Part shown: positions 22,690-31,581 of the stretch, piece by piece
Layout of the letters: the number at the start of each line of letters is the position of its first letter
How positions within the stretch are numbered: position 1 is the first letter of the stretch
Source of the DNA: Raineya sp964654605
Lineage (GTDB): Bacteria > Bacteroidota > Bacteroidia > Cytophagales > Thermonemataceae
Length of the DNA stretch: 31,581 nt
Reading direction: 5' to 3'
Assembly (NCBI GenBank): GCA_964654605.1
Contig: CAZZLW010000086.1
Coordinates: 1 to 31,581, forward strand
Notes under the pieces: generated by a model
The model's input: the letters and a program-made list of their open reading frames with translations, nothing else
The model's database searches: none
Told to the model about the DNA's origin: nothing
Translations under genes and position numbers: made by a program

Positions 22690-25413
22690 TTATGCCTCAA
22701 ATGCTTTTTGGATAATTTCTTGCTGTTCTTTTTCGTGAATTTTATTGTAACCTGTAGCAGGTGAGGCACTGGCTTTACGAGAAACTACTTCTAAATTTCT
22801 ATCGTAGTGCATTAGCATAAAGGTATATGCTCCCATATTGAGCGGCTCTTCTTGTACCCAAACTTGCTTGGCTTTTTTATACTTGCTCAAAACTTTTTCT
22901 AATTGTTTTTGGGGGAAAGGATAAAGTTGTTCCAAACGCACTATTGCCACATCTTTGCGTTCATTTTTTTGCTGGTAGCGGTACAAATCAACAGCGATTT
23001 TGCCACTGCACAGAAGCACTTTCTTTACCTTTTTGGGGTCTGCGTAGCTATCGTCAAGCACTTCTTGGAAAGAGCCGTTGATAAAATCTTCCATAGGCGA
23101 ATGTACCTCTTCGGCACGGAGCAATGATTTGGGCGACATTACCACCAAAGGCTTGCGAAACTCCCAAGCCAGCTGTCTGCGTAGTGCGTGGAATAAATTG
23201 GCAGAAGTAGTGAAATTGCCCACTACCATATTGTATTCGGCACATAGCTGTAAGAAACGTTCCCAACGAGCCGAGCTATGCTCTGGACCTTGCCCTTCGT
23301 AGCCGTGTGGCAGTAGAAGTACCAAGGCATTTTGCTGATTCCATTTACTTTCGGTAGCTGAAATAAATTGGTCAATGATAACTTGGGCACCATTGGCAAA
23401 ATCGCCGAATTGAGCCTCCCAAATTACCAAAGCATTGGGGTTTGCCATAGAGTAGCCAAATTCAAAGCCCATAACACCAAATTCTGAAAGGTGTGAGTTG
23501 TAAATACGGAAGGGCTGTTTTTGGTTGGGTACAATATGGTCTAAAAGAAAGTAGGGCTCATTGGTTTCAGCATCACGCAATACCGCTTGGCGGTGCGAAA
23601 AAGTACCACGTCTTACATCTTGCCCGCTCATACGTACAATTTTTTCTTCCAAAAGCAAAGAACCATAAGCCAAGAGTTCGCCGCAAGCCCAATCCAAGCG
23701 TTTTTCCTCAAAAAACATTTTTTTCCTATCCTGCAAGAGCTTATCTATTTGCTTGATAGTTTTGAACCCTTCGGGTATGGTGGTGAGTGCTTTACCAACT
23801 TTTTCAATCATTTCCCAAGAAATGGCAGTTTTGGGCGAAGCATCAAAATCTTCGGGGCGAGCCTTACGCAGTTTTTGCCAATCTCTTTCAAGTTGTGTGT
23901 AATGGTAGGGCAGAGGTTTCTGCTTTACTTCGTCTAAGCGTACTTGCAACATTTGGCGAAGTTCTTTATCCATTTCCTCTATGAGTTTGGCATCAATACT
24001 ACCCAAAGAGGCAAGTTTTTGGGCATAGACTTCGCGTGGCGAAGGGTGCTTGGCGATTACGTTATAGAGTTTGGGCTGAGTAAAGCGGGGTTCATCGGTT
24101 TCATTGTGTCCGTGGCGGCGATAGCAAACCAAATCAATGAAAATATCACGTTGAAATTTCTGACGAAACTCAGCGGCAAGTTGGAAGCAGAAAACTACCG
24201 CTTCGGGGTCGTCGCCATTTACGTGCAAAACAGGAGCATCAATGAGTTTGGCAATATCGGTACAATAAATGCTGGAGCGAGCCTCATCAAAATCGGTGGT
24301 AAAGCCTACTTGGTTATTGATAACTACGTGAACGGTGCCTCCGATTTTATAGGCTTCCAGTTTTGCCATTTGTACTACTTCATATACCAATCCTTGTCCT
24401 GCGATGGCGGCATCGCCGTGTATCATAATGGGCAAGATGTATTTTTCATCAAAGAGTTCTTCATCAATTTGGGCTCTGCAATATCCTTGCACAATGGCAC
24501 TTACTACTTCTAAATGCGAAGGATTGGGAGCTAAACGCAAACTGACTTTATTGCCTTCGGGGGTAGTAATTTCGCTGGCAAAGCCCATATGGTATTTTAC
24601 ATCGCCATCGCCCATTGTGAGGTCGGGGCTGGATTTACCTTCAAACTCACTGAAAATTTGCTCATAGGTTTTACCCATAATGTTGGCAAGTACATTGAGC
24701 CTGCCTCGGTGTGCCATTCCAATAACTACTTCTTTTACACCCAGCTCGGCACTTTTATTGATGAGGGCATCAAGTCCGGGAATAACACTATCGCCCCCTT
24801 CCAAAGAAAAGCGTTTTTGCCCTAAAAATTTGGTATGCAAAAAGTTTTCAAAAACAACGGCTTCGTTGAGTTTCTGCAAAATTCTCTTTTTGAACTCAAT
24901 AGAAGGGTTGAAAGCAAGAGCTTCTTTTTCAAATTTATCACGAAGCCAGTTAAAGACTTCAGGCTCGCGTATGTAGGTAAATTCAAAGCCGATAGTACCT
25001 TCGTAGATGTATTTGAGCGTATCAATGATTTTTCGCAAAGTAGCGGGACCCAGCCCCAGCTCGTTGCCTGCCTGAAAGACCGTATCTAAATCTGCTTCAC
25101 TCAAACCGAAAAGTTCTAAATCAAGCCAAGGATTGCGGGATTTACGTTGGCGGACAGGGTTGGTTTTGGAGCGTAAATGAGCTCTGCTTCTGTAAGCAAA
25201 AATCAGACGTGAAACGCCTGCTTCTTTTGCCGCCATTTCGGGGCTTAAACCTTCGGTAGCATAGCCATTACCATTGTAGTTTTCAGCAAATTCAAATCCT
25301 TCAAAGAATTTTTGCCAAGATTCATCAATAGAAGTAGGGTCAGCTTTGTAAGCACGGTACAATTCATCTACGTAATTGCCGTGTGCATTGGCGATATACG
25401 AATATTTATCCAT
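22690..25413 (-). CDS. sucA: 2-oxoglutarate dehydrogenase E1 component
   Basis: This 907-residue thiamine-diphosphate enzyme decarboxylates 2-oxoglutarate in the citric acid cycle and passes the succinyl group to E2 (SucB). The E1o opening is present (YIANAHGNYVDELYRAYKADPTSIDESWQKFFEGF), the short N-terminal part that binds E2/E3. Then come MAHRGRLNVLANIMGK, GDVKYHMGF, the ThDP site GDAAIAGQG with VVINNQVGFTT, and RRHGHNETDEPRFTQP. The second half (from about 585) has the transketolase-type pyrimidine-binding region, including SHRQAVLRDAETNEPYFLLDH and LLLPHGYEGQGPEHSSAR. Length is standard. sucB does not follow; a T9SS protein gene does, separated by a terminator, so E2 must be elsewhere. 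Its own promoter has both elements. Confidence 0.97.
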   Translation of the reverse strand: MDKYSYIANAHGNYVDELYRAYKADPTSIDESWQKFFEGFEFAENYNGNGYATEGLSPEMAAKEAGVSRLIFAYRSRAHLRSKTNPVRQRKSRNPWLDLELFGLSEADLDTVFQAGNELGLGPATLRKIIDTLKYIYEGTIGFEFTYIREPEVFNWLRDKFEKEALAFNPSIEFKKRILQKLNEAVVFENFLHTKFLGQKRFSLEGGDSVIPGLDALINKSAELGVKEVVIGMAHRGRLNVLANIMGKTYEQIFSEFEGKSSPDLTMGDGDVKYHMGFASEITTPEGNKVSLRLAPNPSHLEVVSAIVQGYCRAQIDEELFDEKYILPIMIHGDAAIAGQGLVYEVVQMAKLEAYKIGGTVHVVINNQVGFTTDFDEARSSIYCTDIAKLIDAPVLHVNGDDPEAVVFCFQLAAEFRQKFQRDIFIDLVCYRRHGHNETDEPRFTQPKLYNVIAKHPSPREVYAQKLASLGSIDAKLIEEMDKELRQMLQVRLDEVKQKPLPYHYTQLERDWQKLRKARPEDFDASPKTAISWEMIEKVGKALTTIPEGFKTIKQIDKLLQDRKKMFFEEKRLDWACGELLAYGSLLLEEKIVRMSGQDVRRGTFSHRQAVLRDAETNEPYFLLDHIVPNQKQPFRIYNSHLSEFGVMGFEFGYSMANPNALVIWEAQFGDFANGAQVIIDQFISATESKWNQQNALVLLLPHGYEGQGPEHSSARWERFLQLCAEYNMVVGNFTTSANLFHALRRQLAWEFRKPLVVMSPKSLLRAEEVHSPMEDFINGSFQEVLDDSYADPKKVKKVLLCSGKIAVDLYRYQQKNERKDVAIVRLEQLYPFPQKQLEKVLSKYKKAKQVWVQEEPLNMGAYTFMLMHYDRNLEVVSRKASASPATGYNKIHEKEQQEIIQKAFEA

Positions 25414-25456
25414 AAAACTGCAAGGTTGAATGAAAGCGAAAAATAAAGAAATTTTG

Positions 25457-25485
25457 CAAATCTAACAAAATTTTTGATTGGCAAA
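25457..25485 (-). promoter_or_regulatory. Sigma-A promoter for sucA
   Basis: On the minus strand TTTG (25485-25482), a 17-base spacer and TAGATTTG (25464-25457) match both consensus elements. The -7 ends 43 bases before the sucA ATG. Confidence 0.6.
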
Positions 25486-25493
25486 TAAAAGCC

Positions 25494-25532
25494 TAAAAAA
25501 GCCAAAAGCCCTTGCACGCAAGGCAAGGGCTT
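25494..25532 (-). terminator. Terminator of the gliding-associated gene
   Basis: A perfect 10-base stem (AAGCCCTTGC / GCAAGGGCTT, 25506-25532) with a 7-base loop is followed on the minus strand by TTTTGGCTTTTTT, 20 bases after the gene's stop. Confidence 0.85.
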
Positions 25533-25552
25533 GGGTAGGTGAGCAGAAAACC

Positions 25553-27520
25553 TTACTTCATAATGGTTACTGTGCCTTTGAAAACTTTTGAGGTATAGTC
25601 TATGACATAGAAATACGCACCTGCGGGTAAATTTCCGCCGTCCCATTTGAAATCACGTTGTTTGCTTTCAAATACGGCTTTGCCCCAGCGGTTGTAAATT
25701 TTAATACCATTGTATTTGTATAAACAATTATCAGCAGGTAAAAATCTGTTGAATTCTGCAATAGCGGGCAGATTTTCCATTTCAAAAAAGTCGTTGATGC
25801 CATCACCATTCGGGGTAAAAATATTGGCGGGCAAAAAGGCATCTACATTAGAAAAATCATCACGAACTTTTATCTTGATAGTCATTTGAGCATCGGCAAT
25901 ATCGCAAGAATTATTTTTTTCTACCAAGAAAATATCTACCAAATACTCATCATTTTGCCCATTGGTTTTAATAAATCGGCAATCGGGTTTCCAAATGAAA
26001 TCGGTGGTAAAGCGTCCTTTACCTTCTATGGGGGTAAAGGTAATATCAAGGCTATCAATATTGAAATTTCTGCCTACGGCAAAGATTTTGAGCGAATCGT
26101 TATCGCGGTCGAAGGCTTGGAAAGTAATTTTTACTTCCTGCCCTGCGGGTAAGTAAGGGTTTGCGGTAAGTGTAGGAATATCAAAATTAGGAGTTGCCGC
26201 AATAATAGAAAGCGAGGGAGGGTTGTTGAAACGTGGTTTGACTTTAAACCTTACAAAGAGCGTATCAATCCCTCTTACAGGGCAACCTTGGTCATCTCCA
26301 ATAATGCCAAATTCAAATATTTCATCACCTCGGAAACTATACAAACACTCTCGCCAACAGAAACGCACCACTCCGATTCCCGAGCTGTTGATAGTAACAC
26401 CACCAACAGGCTGATTATTAGAGTTTCTGAAAGGACGATAGTTGTTTTGTGTAAGTCTTTGAGCATTGGCATTCAAAGGCAAATAAGTAAGGCGAATATT
26501 TTGATTAGGCGTATCAAAGATTTGCAAATTCAGACATAGACCTTTGTTGGCATCTAATTCGTACAAAGAATTTTCATTGTAGATGCTATTATCTTGCAGT
26601 TGCAAGCGTATTTGCGGAACGGGGTTATCCTCTTGGCAGTTTTTTACCAAAATCTGATAATCTCGGCGAACTTCACCGATTTTTACGCCCCCTCGGTATT
26701 CTTCACACAGAACGGAAAAAACAAATAGCCCTGTTCTGTTCGGATTGCCCGATAGCACTCCTGTTGTTGGATTTACGCTAAGTGGTTGTCCTACATTGCT
26801 GGGTATGGCATTGGTAGCAGAGTATCCTGTTGCCCAAGTGATTTCCGTGGGAGGATAAGGGTTATAGGTTGCAGGTGGGGCAGGATTAGGGTTGAAATTG
26901 GAAGCGATACCATTGTAAGGTGTAACCATTGAATATACGAGCTGGTCGCCATCGGGGTCGGTAGCTCCAAAAGGGAAAGTAAAGTTATTGAATAAACACA
27001 AATAACTGGTTTGGGGTGTAGGAAAAACGGGGCTATTGTTGATAAAAGGATTTCCCCCTTGAATAATAGCAGGAAACTCTAAATAAAAAGAGTTAGCGGC
27101 ATTGCCCGGAGACACAATATTGGTGATAGCATTATTTCTGCAACATCTTTCCCAAGTTACATAGTAGCCCTGTATATCTGAATAATTAGCAGGATTTAGA
27201 GTAACTTGTGCTTCATAGACGAGCTTGGTAAAACGTAAAAGAACTTGATTAGTACAAGTGTCCGCAGGGAATTGCAAATCAGTTTCTTGTACCAGTGGCA
27301 TTGTGAGGGTTTGAATACGCGTATTGTTAGATTTGCGATAAAAGCCTATCGTAATGCTATTGTCTTTCACGTTAGAAACCCTATCCCAATACATATTGAG
27401 ATTCATACGATAGGTTGTTCCTGAAAGAAAAGTCATTTGCAATTCGCCACCTACAATGTGGGTTGCCGAAGCAAAGTAACTTCCAAAGCTAATAAGCAAG
27501 AGTAGTAAAATTTTTCTCAT
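25553..27520 (-). CDS. Gliding motility-associated C-terminal domain protein (T9SS type B cargo)
   Basis: This is a 655-residue secreted surface protein. The signal peptide is MRKILLLLLISFGSYFASA, followed at once by THIVGGELQMTFLSGTTYRMNLNMYWDR. This HIVGGEL start is seen on a large group of Cytophagia proteins of unknown role. The body is a series of beta-sandwich domains. Cadherin-like or Ig-like parts appear as NFTFPFGATDPDGDQLVYSM and ITWATGYSATNAIPSN...GVLSGNPNRTGLFVFSV. Cysteines (CCRNN, CLF, CEEY, CQED) may form disulfides. The C-terminal roughly 85 residues are the gliding-associated/type B sorting domain: FTPNGDGINDFFEME, IKIYNRWGKAVFES, WDGGNLPAGAYFYVIDY, ending KGTVTIMK. Together these mark it for T9SS export and cell-surface anchoring. 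A partner in adhesion or motility is likely but not proven. Confidence 0.92.
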   Translation of the reverse strand: MRKILLLLLISFGSYFASATHIVGGELQMTFLSGTTYRMNLNMYWDRVSNVKDNSITIGFYRKSNNTRIQTLTMPLVQETDLQFPADTCTNQVLLRFTKLVYEAQVTLNPANYSDIQGYYVTWERCCRNNAITNIVSPGNAANSFYLEFPAIIQGGNPFINNSPVFPTPQTSYLCLFNNFTFPFGATDPDGDQLVYSMVTPYNGIASNFNPNPAPPATYNPYPPTEITWATGYSATNAIPSNVGQPLSVNPTTGVLSGNPNRTGLFVFSVLCEEYRGGVKIGEVRRDYQILVKNCQEDNPVPQIRLQLQDNSIYNENSLYELDANKGLCLNLQIFDTPNQNIRLTYLPLNANAQRLTQNNYRPFRNSNNQPVGGVTINSSGIGVVRFCWRECLYSFRGDEIFEFGIIGDDQGCPVRGIDTLFVRFKVKPRFNNPPSLSIIAATPNFDIPTLTANPYLPAGQEVKITFQAFDRDNDSLKIFAVGRNFNIDSLDITFTPIEGKGRFTTDFIWKPDCRFIKTNGQNDEYLVDIFLVEKNNSCDIADAQMTIKIKVRDDFSNVDAFLPANIFTPNGDGINDFFEMENLPAIAEFNRFLPADNCLYKYNGIKIYNRWGKAVFESKQRDFKWDGGNLPAGAYFYVIDYTSKVFKGTVTIMK

Positions 27521-27549
27521 TGCGTTCTTGTTTTAAGAGGTTTTATCTG

Positions 27550-27557
27550 CAAAAATA
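27550..27557 (-). promoter_or_regulatory. Candidate sigma-A -7 element for the gliding-associated gene
   Basis: TATTTTTG on the minus strand matches TAnnTTTG exactly, 29 bases before the ATG at 27520. The -33 side lacks a clear TTG. Confidence 0.45.
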
Positions 27558-27663
27558 ATAAATTTCTTTGTAGTAACCGAATTTTTTTTGGTTTTTTTGG
27601 AAAAATTGTAATTTTCTTTGCTTTTGTGATGCTTGTCTTATCAGGAATAAAAACCTTGTAAAT

Positions 27664-27679
27664 TACCGAAAATTCGGTA
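27664..27679. repeat. 16-base inverted repeat in a divergent intergenic region
   Basis: TACCGAA-AA-TTCGGTA is a perfect dyad with a 2-base centre, midway in the 244-base gap between the divergent gliding-associated and WbqC genes. A related half-site (AACCGAA) lies near 27577. It looks like an operator for a dimeric regulator; nothing else is seen in this gap apart from AT-rich promoter-like sequence. Confidence 0.5.
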
Positions 27680-27764
27680 GGTCTTAAAAAATCTTTGGTA
27701 TAAAATTTCGCATTTCTTTGTTTATCCCAAAAAATATTCGTTATTTGCCTTTTAATTCGTTCTG

Positions 27765-28385
27765 ATGCGTATAGTTATAGAGCCTCAATATTTACCAAGC
27801 ATTGCGTATTTTTGTGCTTTGCGAAGGGCAGAGCAAATTAATTTAGAAATTTATGAATATTACGAAAAGCAAAGCTATCGTAATAGGTGCTATATCAATA
27901 CTTCGCAAGGAAAAATGCTTTTAAGCGTACCTGTAAAGCACTTGGGGAAGCAAATTTTCAGAGATGTACGTATAGATTATAGCGAAAACTGGGTAGATGT
28001 GCATTGGCGTAGTATTGCTTCGGCTTATGGGAAAGCTCCCTTTTTTGAGTATTTTGCAGAGAGTTTCCAAAAAATTTTGTACCAAAAACCTGCCTTTTTG
28101 TTAGATTTGAATATAAACTTAATGACAAATTGTCTAAAAATTTTAGGTTGGCAAAAAGTTTGGTTTTTCTCTGAAAAATATGTAGATTTAAGTCCTGATT
28201 TGGTGGATTTGCGTTCAGCAATACACCCCAAAAAAACAGAAAAAATCAAAGATTTTTACAAACCTTATCCTTATTTGCAAGTGTTTGGCAATAAATTTGA
28301 GGAGAATTTGAGTGTGATAGACTTGATTTTCTGTGAGGGTAGGCAAAGTTCCTCTATCATAGAACAAAGTATTCCGAACAAATAA
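27765..28385 (+). CDS. WbqC family protein
   Basis: This is a 206-residue protein of the WbqC-like family, whose members are found near O-antigen/polysaccharide genes and in many Bacteroidota genomes alone; the reaction is not established. Family features include the first strand IEPQYLPSIAYFCALRRAEQINLEIYEYYEKQSYRNRCYI, then the G-K-M-L-L-S-V-P-V-K strand. The helix-rich centre DYSENWVDVHWRSIASAYGKAPFFEYF with its conserved W-x-x-x-x-W-R-S-I and Y-x-x-A-P-Y/F-F-x-x-Y pattern follows. SNKQNL-type ends are not obvious; the end YPYLQVFGNKFEENLSVIDLIFCEGRQSS fits the family's C-terminal motif. ClpC begins 42 bases later on the same strand, so co-transcription is possible. Confidence 0.88.
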   Translation: MRIVIEPQYLPSIAYFCALRRAEQINLEIYEYYEKQSYRNRCYINTSQGKMLLSVPVKHLGKQIFRDVRIDYSENWVDVHWRSIASAYGKAPFFEYFAESFQKILYQKPAFLLDLNINLMTNCLKILGWQKVWFFSEKYVDLSPDLVDLRSAIHPKKTEKIKDFYKPYPYLQVFGNKFEENLSVIDLIFCEGRQSSSIIEQSIPNK

Positions 28386-28427
28386 CAGAAATGAATTGTT
28401 TAAGAAACTGAAAAGCATTTGTAGCCA

Positions 28428-30947
28428 ATGGAAGCAAAATTTTCTAATCAAGTAAAAGAGGTTATTTCGCATAGCAAAGAAGAGGCTTTGCGTTTAGGAC
28501 ACAATTATATAGGCACAGAACACATTATTCTGGGCTTATTGAAAGAAGAAGACAGCAAAGCCGTCAAGGTACTCAAACAGCTTGGTGTTTCGCTTGATGA
28601 ACTCAAATACGTAATTGAGCAAACCATCAAAGGTACAGCAACTTACGATGTAAAAAGCATTGCCAATATATCGCTCACCAAACAATCAGAAAAGGCTCTG
28701 AAAGTAACCTATTTAGAAGCACGCATTTTCAAAAGCAATGTAATTGGCACAGAACATCTTTTACTTTCTATTTTGAGAGAGGAAGATAATCTTGGCTCGC
28801 AGATACTGGCACGCTTCAATGTAACTTATGAAACGGTCAAGCGAGCTTTGGAAGACGAAGATTATACCATTCCTCACGCAGGTCCCGATACTGATGATGC
28901 CGATGATGACCAAGGCAGAATTTTTGGAGGTGGCGGTGGAGGTATTCGCGAAGGCAAAGAAAAATCTAAAAGCTCAACACCCGTTTTGGACAATTTTGGC
29001 AGAGATTTGACCAAAATGGCAGAACAAGGCAAATTGGACCCTATTATTGGCAGAGAAAAAGAAATTGAACGTGTAGCCCAAATCCTTTCTCGCCGCAAGA
29101 AAAACAACCCTATTCTTATCGGAGAACCCGGCGTGGGTAAAACAGCTATTGCAGAGGGTTTAGCCTTGAAAATTGTGCAGAAAAAAGTTTCTCGTGTGCT
29201 TTTCAACAAAAGAGTTGTTACACTTGATTTGGCTTCGCTTGTCGCAGGAACAAAATATCGCGGGCAGTTTGAGGAGCGTATGAAAGCCGTGATGAATGAG
29301 CTGGAAAAATCGCCTGATGTTATTCTTTTCATAGATGAATTGCACACCATAGTAGGAGCAGGAGGAGCAAGTGGCTCTCTTGATGCTTCCAATATGTTCA
29401 AACCTGCTTTGGCTCGGGGCGATATTCAATGTATTGGGGCTACTACGTTGGACGAGTACCGCCAATATATTGAAAAAGATGGAGCTTTGGCTCGCCGCTT
29501 TCAGGTAGTAATGGTAGAGGCAACCACACCCGAAGAAACCATTGAAATTTTACACAATATCAAGGATAAATATGAAGACCACCACCACGTTTATTATACC
29601 AAAGAAGCTATTGAGGCTTGTGTAAAACTTTCAGACCGCTATATTTCTGATAGGTTTTTGCCCGATAAAGCCATAGATATAATGGACGAGGCAGGAGCAA
29701 GAGTGCATATCAATAATATTCAAGTGCCTGATGATATTTTGAGATTGGAGGAGCAGATTGAAAATATTAAAAAGGAAAAAACACTTGTTGTAAAAAGTCA
29801 GAAGTACGAGGAAGCCGCCCAGTTGCGTGATAAAGAAAAACGCTTGCAAGACCAACTGGAGCGTGCCAAATTGGCTTGGGAAGAAGAAACTAAAAAGAAA
29901 CGTTATACCGTAACTGCCGAAAATGTTGCAGAGGTGGTAGCAATGGTTACAGGAATTCCTGTGCAAAGAGTAGCCCAAAGCGAAAGTGCTAAAATTTTAC
30001 AAATGGGCGAAGCCCTGAAAGGTAAAGTTATTGGACAAGACCAAGCCATCGAAAAACTTGTCAAGGCTATTCAACGCACGCGTGTAGGGCTGAAAGACCC
30101 TAAAAAACCTATCGGCTCTTTTGTTTTCTTAGGTCCCACAGGCGTAGGGAAAACCGAACTTGCCAAAGTGCTTGCCACTTACCTTTTTGATAGGGAAGAT
30201 GCTTTGGTGCGTATTGATATGAGCGAGTATATGGAAAAGTTTTCTGTTTCTCGTCTTGTTGGGGCACCTCCCGGCTATGTGGGTTACGAAGAGGGCGGAC
30301 AGCTAACCGAAAAAATCAGACGTAAGCCTTATAGTGTAGTATTGCTTGATGAAATTGAAAAAGCCCACCCCGATGTGTTCAATATATTGCTTCAAGTGCT
30401 TGATGATGGTATTCTTACCGATGGCTTGGGCAGAAGGGTAGATTTCAAAAATACCATTATCATAATGACTTCTAATATCGGTGTGAGAGATTTGAAAGAT
30501 TTTGGTACAGGTATTGGTTTTGCTACCAAAGCCCGTACCGAAAATATGGACGAGGCTGTGAAAGCCACTATTCAAAACGCACTGCGAAAAGCCTTTTCGC
30601 CTGAGTTTCTCAACCGCCTTGATGATGTAATTATTTTCAACTCACTTGAAAAACATCATTTACACCAAATCATTGATTTGATGCTCAAAAAAGTATTTGC
30701 TCGCATAGAAGCTTTGGGCTACAATATTGAAGTTACCGAAAAAGCCAAAGATTTTCTTGCCGAAAAAGGCTACGACCCACAATACGGAGCAAGACCTTTG
30801 GGAAGAGCGATACAGAAATATTTAGAAGACCCTATCGCCGAAGAAATTCTCAAAAACGAAATGGAGCAAGGTGATACACTGATTGCAGACTATTCGGGTG
30901 AGGGAGAAGTGCTTACTTTTTCGGTGAAAGATACCAAAGCCGTTTAG
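28428..30947 (+). CDS. clpC: ATP-dependent Clp protease ATP-binding subunit ClpC
   Basis: This 839-residue Hsp100 unfoldase feeds proteins to ClpP. The N-terminal domain holds two Clp repeats (residues about 3-72 and 78-145; GHNYIGTEHIILGLLKEED, then NVIGTEHLLLSILREED), followed by an acidic and glycine-rich linker. The first AAA+ ring has Walker A GEPGVGKTA (about 231-239) and Walker B VILFIDELHT. The middle domain has a UVR motif (KYEEAAQLRDKEKRLQ, about 459-474), the mark of ClpC against ClpB. The second ring has GPTGVGKTE (about 569-577), VVLLDEIEKAHPDV and the sensor YGARPLGRAIQ. A G-I-G-F loop (about 694-697) is the expected ClpP contact. No clpP is adjacent. No promoter was clear in the 42-base gap; a bidirectional terminator follows. 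Confidence 0.96.
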   Translation: MEAKFSNQVKEVISHSKEEALRLGHNYIGTEHIILGLLKEEDSKAVKVLKQLGVSLDELKYVIEQTIKGTATYDVKSIANISLTKQSEKALKVTYLEARIFKSNVIGTEHLLLSILREEDNLGSQILARFNVTYETVKRALEDEDYTIPHAGPDTDDADDDQGRIFGGGGGGIREGKEKSKSSTPVLDNFGRDLTKMAEQGKLDPIIGREKEIERVAQILSRRKKNNPILIGEPGVGKTAIAEGLALKIVQKKVSRVLFNKRVVTLDLASLVAGTKYRGQFEERMKAVMNELEKSPDVILFIDELHTIVGAGGASGSLDASNMFKPALARGDIQCIGATTLDEYRQYIEKDGALARRFQVVMVEATTPEETIEILHNIKDKYEDHHHVYYTKEAIEACVKLSDRYISDRFLPDKAIDIMDEAGARVHINNIQVPDDILRLEEQIENIKKEKTLVVKSQKYEEAAQLRDKEKRLQDQLERAKLAWEEETKKKRYTVTAENVAEVVAMVTGIPVQRVAQSESAKILQMGEALKGKVIGQDQAIEKLVKAIQRTRVGLKDPKKPIGSFVFLGPTGVGKTELAKVLATYLFDREDALVRIDMSEYMEKFSVSRLVGAPPGYVGYEEGGQLTEKIRRKPYSVVLLDEIEKAHPDVFNILLQVLDDGILTDGLGRRVDFKNTIIIMTSNIGVRDLKDFGTGIGFATKARTENMDEAVKATIQNALRKAFSPEFLNRLDDVIIFNSLEKHHLHQIIDLMLKKVFARIEALGYNIEVTEKAKDFLAEKGYDPQYGARPLGRAIQKYLEDPIAEEILKNEMEQGDTLIADYSGEGEVLTFSVKDTKAV

Positions 30948-30966
30948 AAAAGTTATCAAAATATGC

Positions 30967-31007
30967 AAAAGACCTGCAAAAAATCATTTTGCAGGTCTTT
31001 TCTTTTT
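30967..31007. terminator. Bidirectional terminator between clpC and the TPR gene
   Basis: AAAAGACCTGCAAAA (30967-30981) pairs with TTTTGCAGGTCTTTT (30987-31001), followed by CTTTTT on the plus strand and AAAAGAC... / GCATATTTTG context on the minus side. A-runs on both sides let it serve the convergent genes. It begins 20 bases after the clpC stop and overlaps the end of the TPR gene region at its plus-strand T-run. Confidence 0.85.
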
Positions 31008-31581
31008 ACTCTTTGTATTGCTGAATTAGCCTAAACAAGGCTTTTTGAACCTCTAAATCCTCAAAAAACTCATATAAAAGTGTATGATGTTCGTAATGTG
31101 TGCTTAAAGCGACTTCTAAATTTTGCAGAGCCTCTTTGTATCTGCCCAAAGAGAGCATATAGGCTATTTGGCGATAGATGAGTTGGGGTTCATCAGGCGT
31201 TTCTGCCAGTCCTTCTTCAATAGTGGCAAGAGCCTTATGATAGTCGCCTTGTTCATAAAAAACCATAGACCAGTTGAGCCAAACATCGGCTTGCGAGGGG
31301 TCTAATTCGGCGGCAGTCTGATAGGCTTCAAGAGCTGAAAAGGTATTACCAAAATTATATTCGGTATCGGCGAGAGCAAGCCAGTAAGCAGGGTTGTTGT
31401 TATCTAGCTCTATGGCTTTCTTGAAAACATTGAGGGCTTCCAACCATTTTTCTTGTGCATACAAACAGCAACCCACTCCATACCAAGCCTCGTGCCAATG
31501 AGAGTTTAATTTTATGGCTTTGCGATAGTATTCAGTTGCTTGATGATAGTTTTCTGTTTTTTCGTAAGTAGCGGCTAAATG
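31006..31581 (-). CDS. TPR-repeat protein (N-terminal part off the window)
   Basis: The minus-strand frame stays open from its stop to the right edge. The internal ATG at 31476 is not taken as the start, because upstream codons in the same frame read HLAATYEKTENYHQATEYYR, another TPR helix pair. Five or so 34-residue tetratricopeptide repeats are visible, with the W-x-x-L-G-x-Y and A-x-x-x-F/Y-x-x-A positions, for example AYWLALADTEYNFGNTFSALEAYQTAAELDP and VWLNWSMVFYEQGDYHKALATIEEGL. TPRs make protein-protein contacts; nothing shows a specific partner. The last part (LYEFFEDLEVQKALFRLIQQYKE) departs from the repeat and may be a capping helix. It converges with clpC. Confidence 0.88.
   Translation of the reverse strand, partial: HLAATYEKTENYHQATEYYRKAIKLNSHWHEAWYGVGCCLYAQEKWLEALNVFKKAIELDNNNPAYWLALADTEYNFGNTFSALEAYQTAAELDPSQADVWLNWSMVFYEQGDYHKALATIEEGLAETPDEPQLIYRQIAYMLSLGRYKEALQNLEVALSTHYEHHTLLYEFFEDLEVQKALFRLIQQYKE

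Noticed and set aside
23944..24513. A 189-codon plus-strand open frame inside sucA
   Set aside because: It is antisense to a full-length, motif-complete sucA and its translation resembles no protein; the long frame follows from codon bias of the real gene.

Overview
The window looks like chromosomal DNA of a Bacteroidota bacterium, probably of the Cytophagia type. Several features point that way: AT-rich DNA, a lack of convincing Shine-Dalgarno sequences, repeated matches to the Bacteroidota sigma-A element TAnnTTTG upstream of genes, two secreted proteins with type IX secretion (T9SS) C-terminal signals (one type A, one gliding-motility/type B), a WbqC-family protein and a fused isobutyryl-CoA mutase. 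No rRNA, tRNA, CRISPR array, phage module or intact insertion sequence was seen. No stretch longer than about 250 bases lacks a gene.

Layout. Positions 1-544 hold the C-terminal end of a type I restriction methylase (HsdM). A short minus-strand pair follows (GNAT acetyltransferase, YjbR-like protein), then cytidine deaminase and the 1166-residue IcmF. At 5.8-6.5 kb a four-helix membrane protein and a small XRE regulator overlap by 4 bases, behind an array of TGTAAA/TTTACA half-sites. A large M16 zinc peptidase with a charged repetitive tail (minus) is divergent from a secreted two-lobed aspartic protease with a PDZ domain (plus). Then come a MATE efflux pump, an internally deleted Rpn/PD-(D/E)XK transposase remnant, and mnmE with a coupled NAD-dependent epimerase/reductase.

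From 15.4 to 18.5 kb on the minus strand lie a CPBP-family membrane protease, a PD-(D/E)XK restriction endonuclease and an Eco57I-like N6-adenine methylase. The last two overlap and form a type II restriction-modification pair. They are followed by recR, an ECF sigma/anti-sigma pair, a T9SS-secreted protein, sucA (2-oxoglutarate dehydrogenase E1) and a gliding-associated secreted protein. A WbqC protein and ClpC (plus) and a truncated TPR protein (minus) close the window.

How they work together. Most genes are independent housekeeping or surface functions in short transcription units, many closed by clear hairpin terminators. Real functional units are the restriction-modification pair, the sigma/anti-sigma pair, the membrane protein/XRE pair and mnmE-epimerase. 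I did not find a clearly new multi-gene system. The items most worth a second look are the restriction pair of unknown specificity, the operator-like array before the XRE pair, the deleted Rpn gene, the two-lobed aspartic protease with PDZ, and the two mutually exclusive dyads in the 9.7 kb divergent region.
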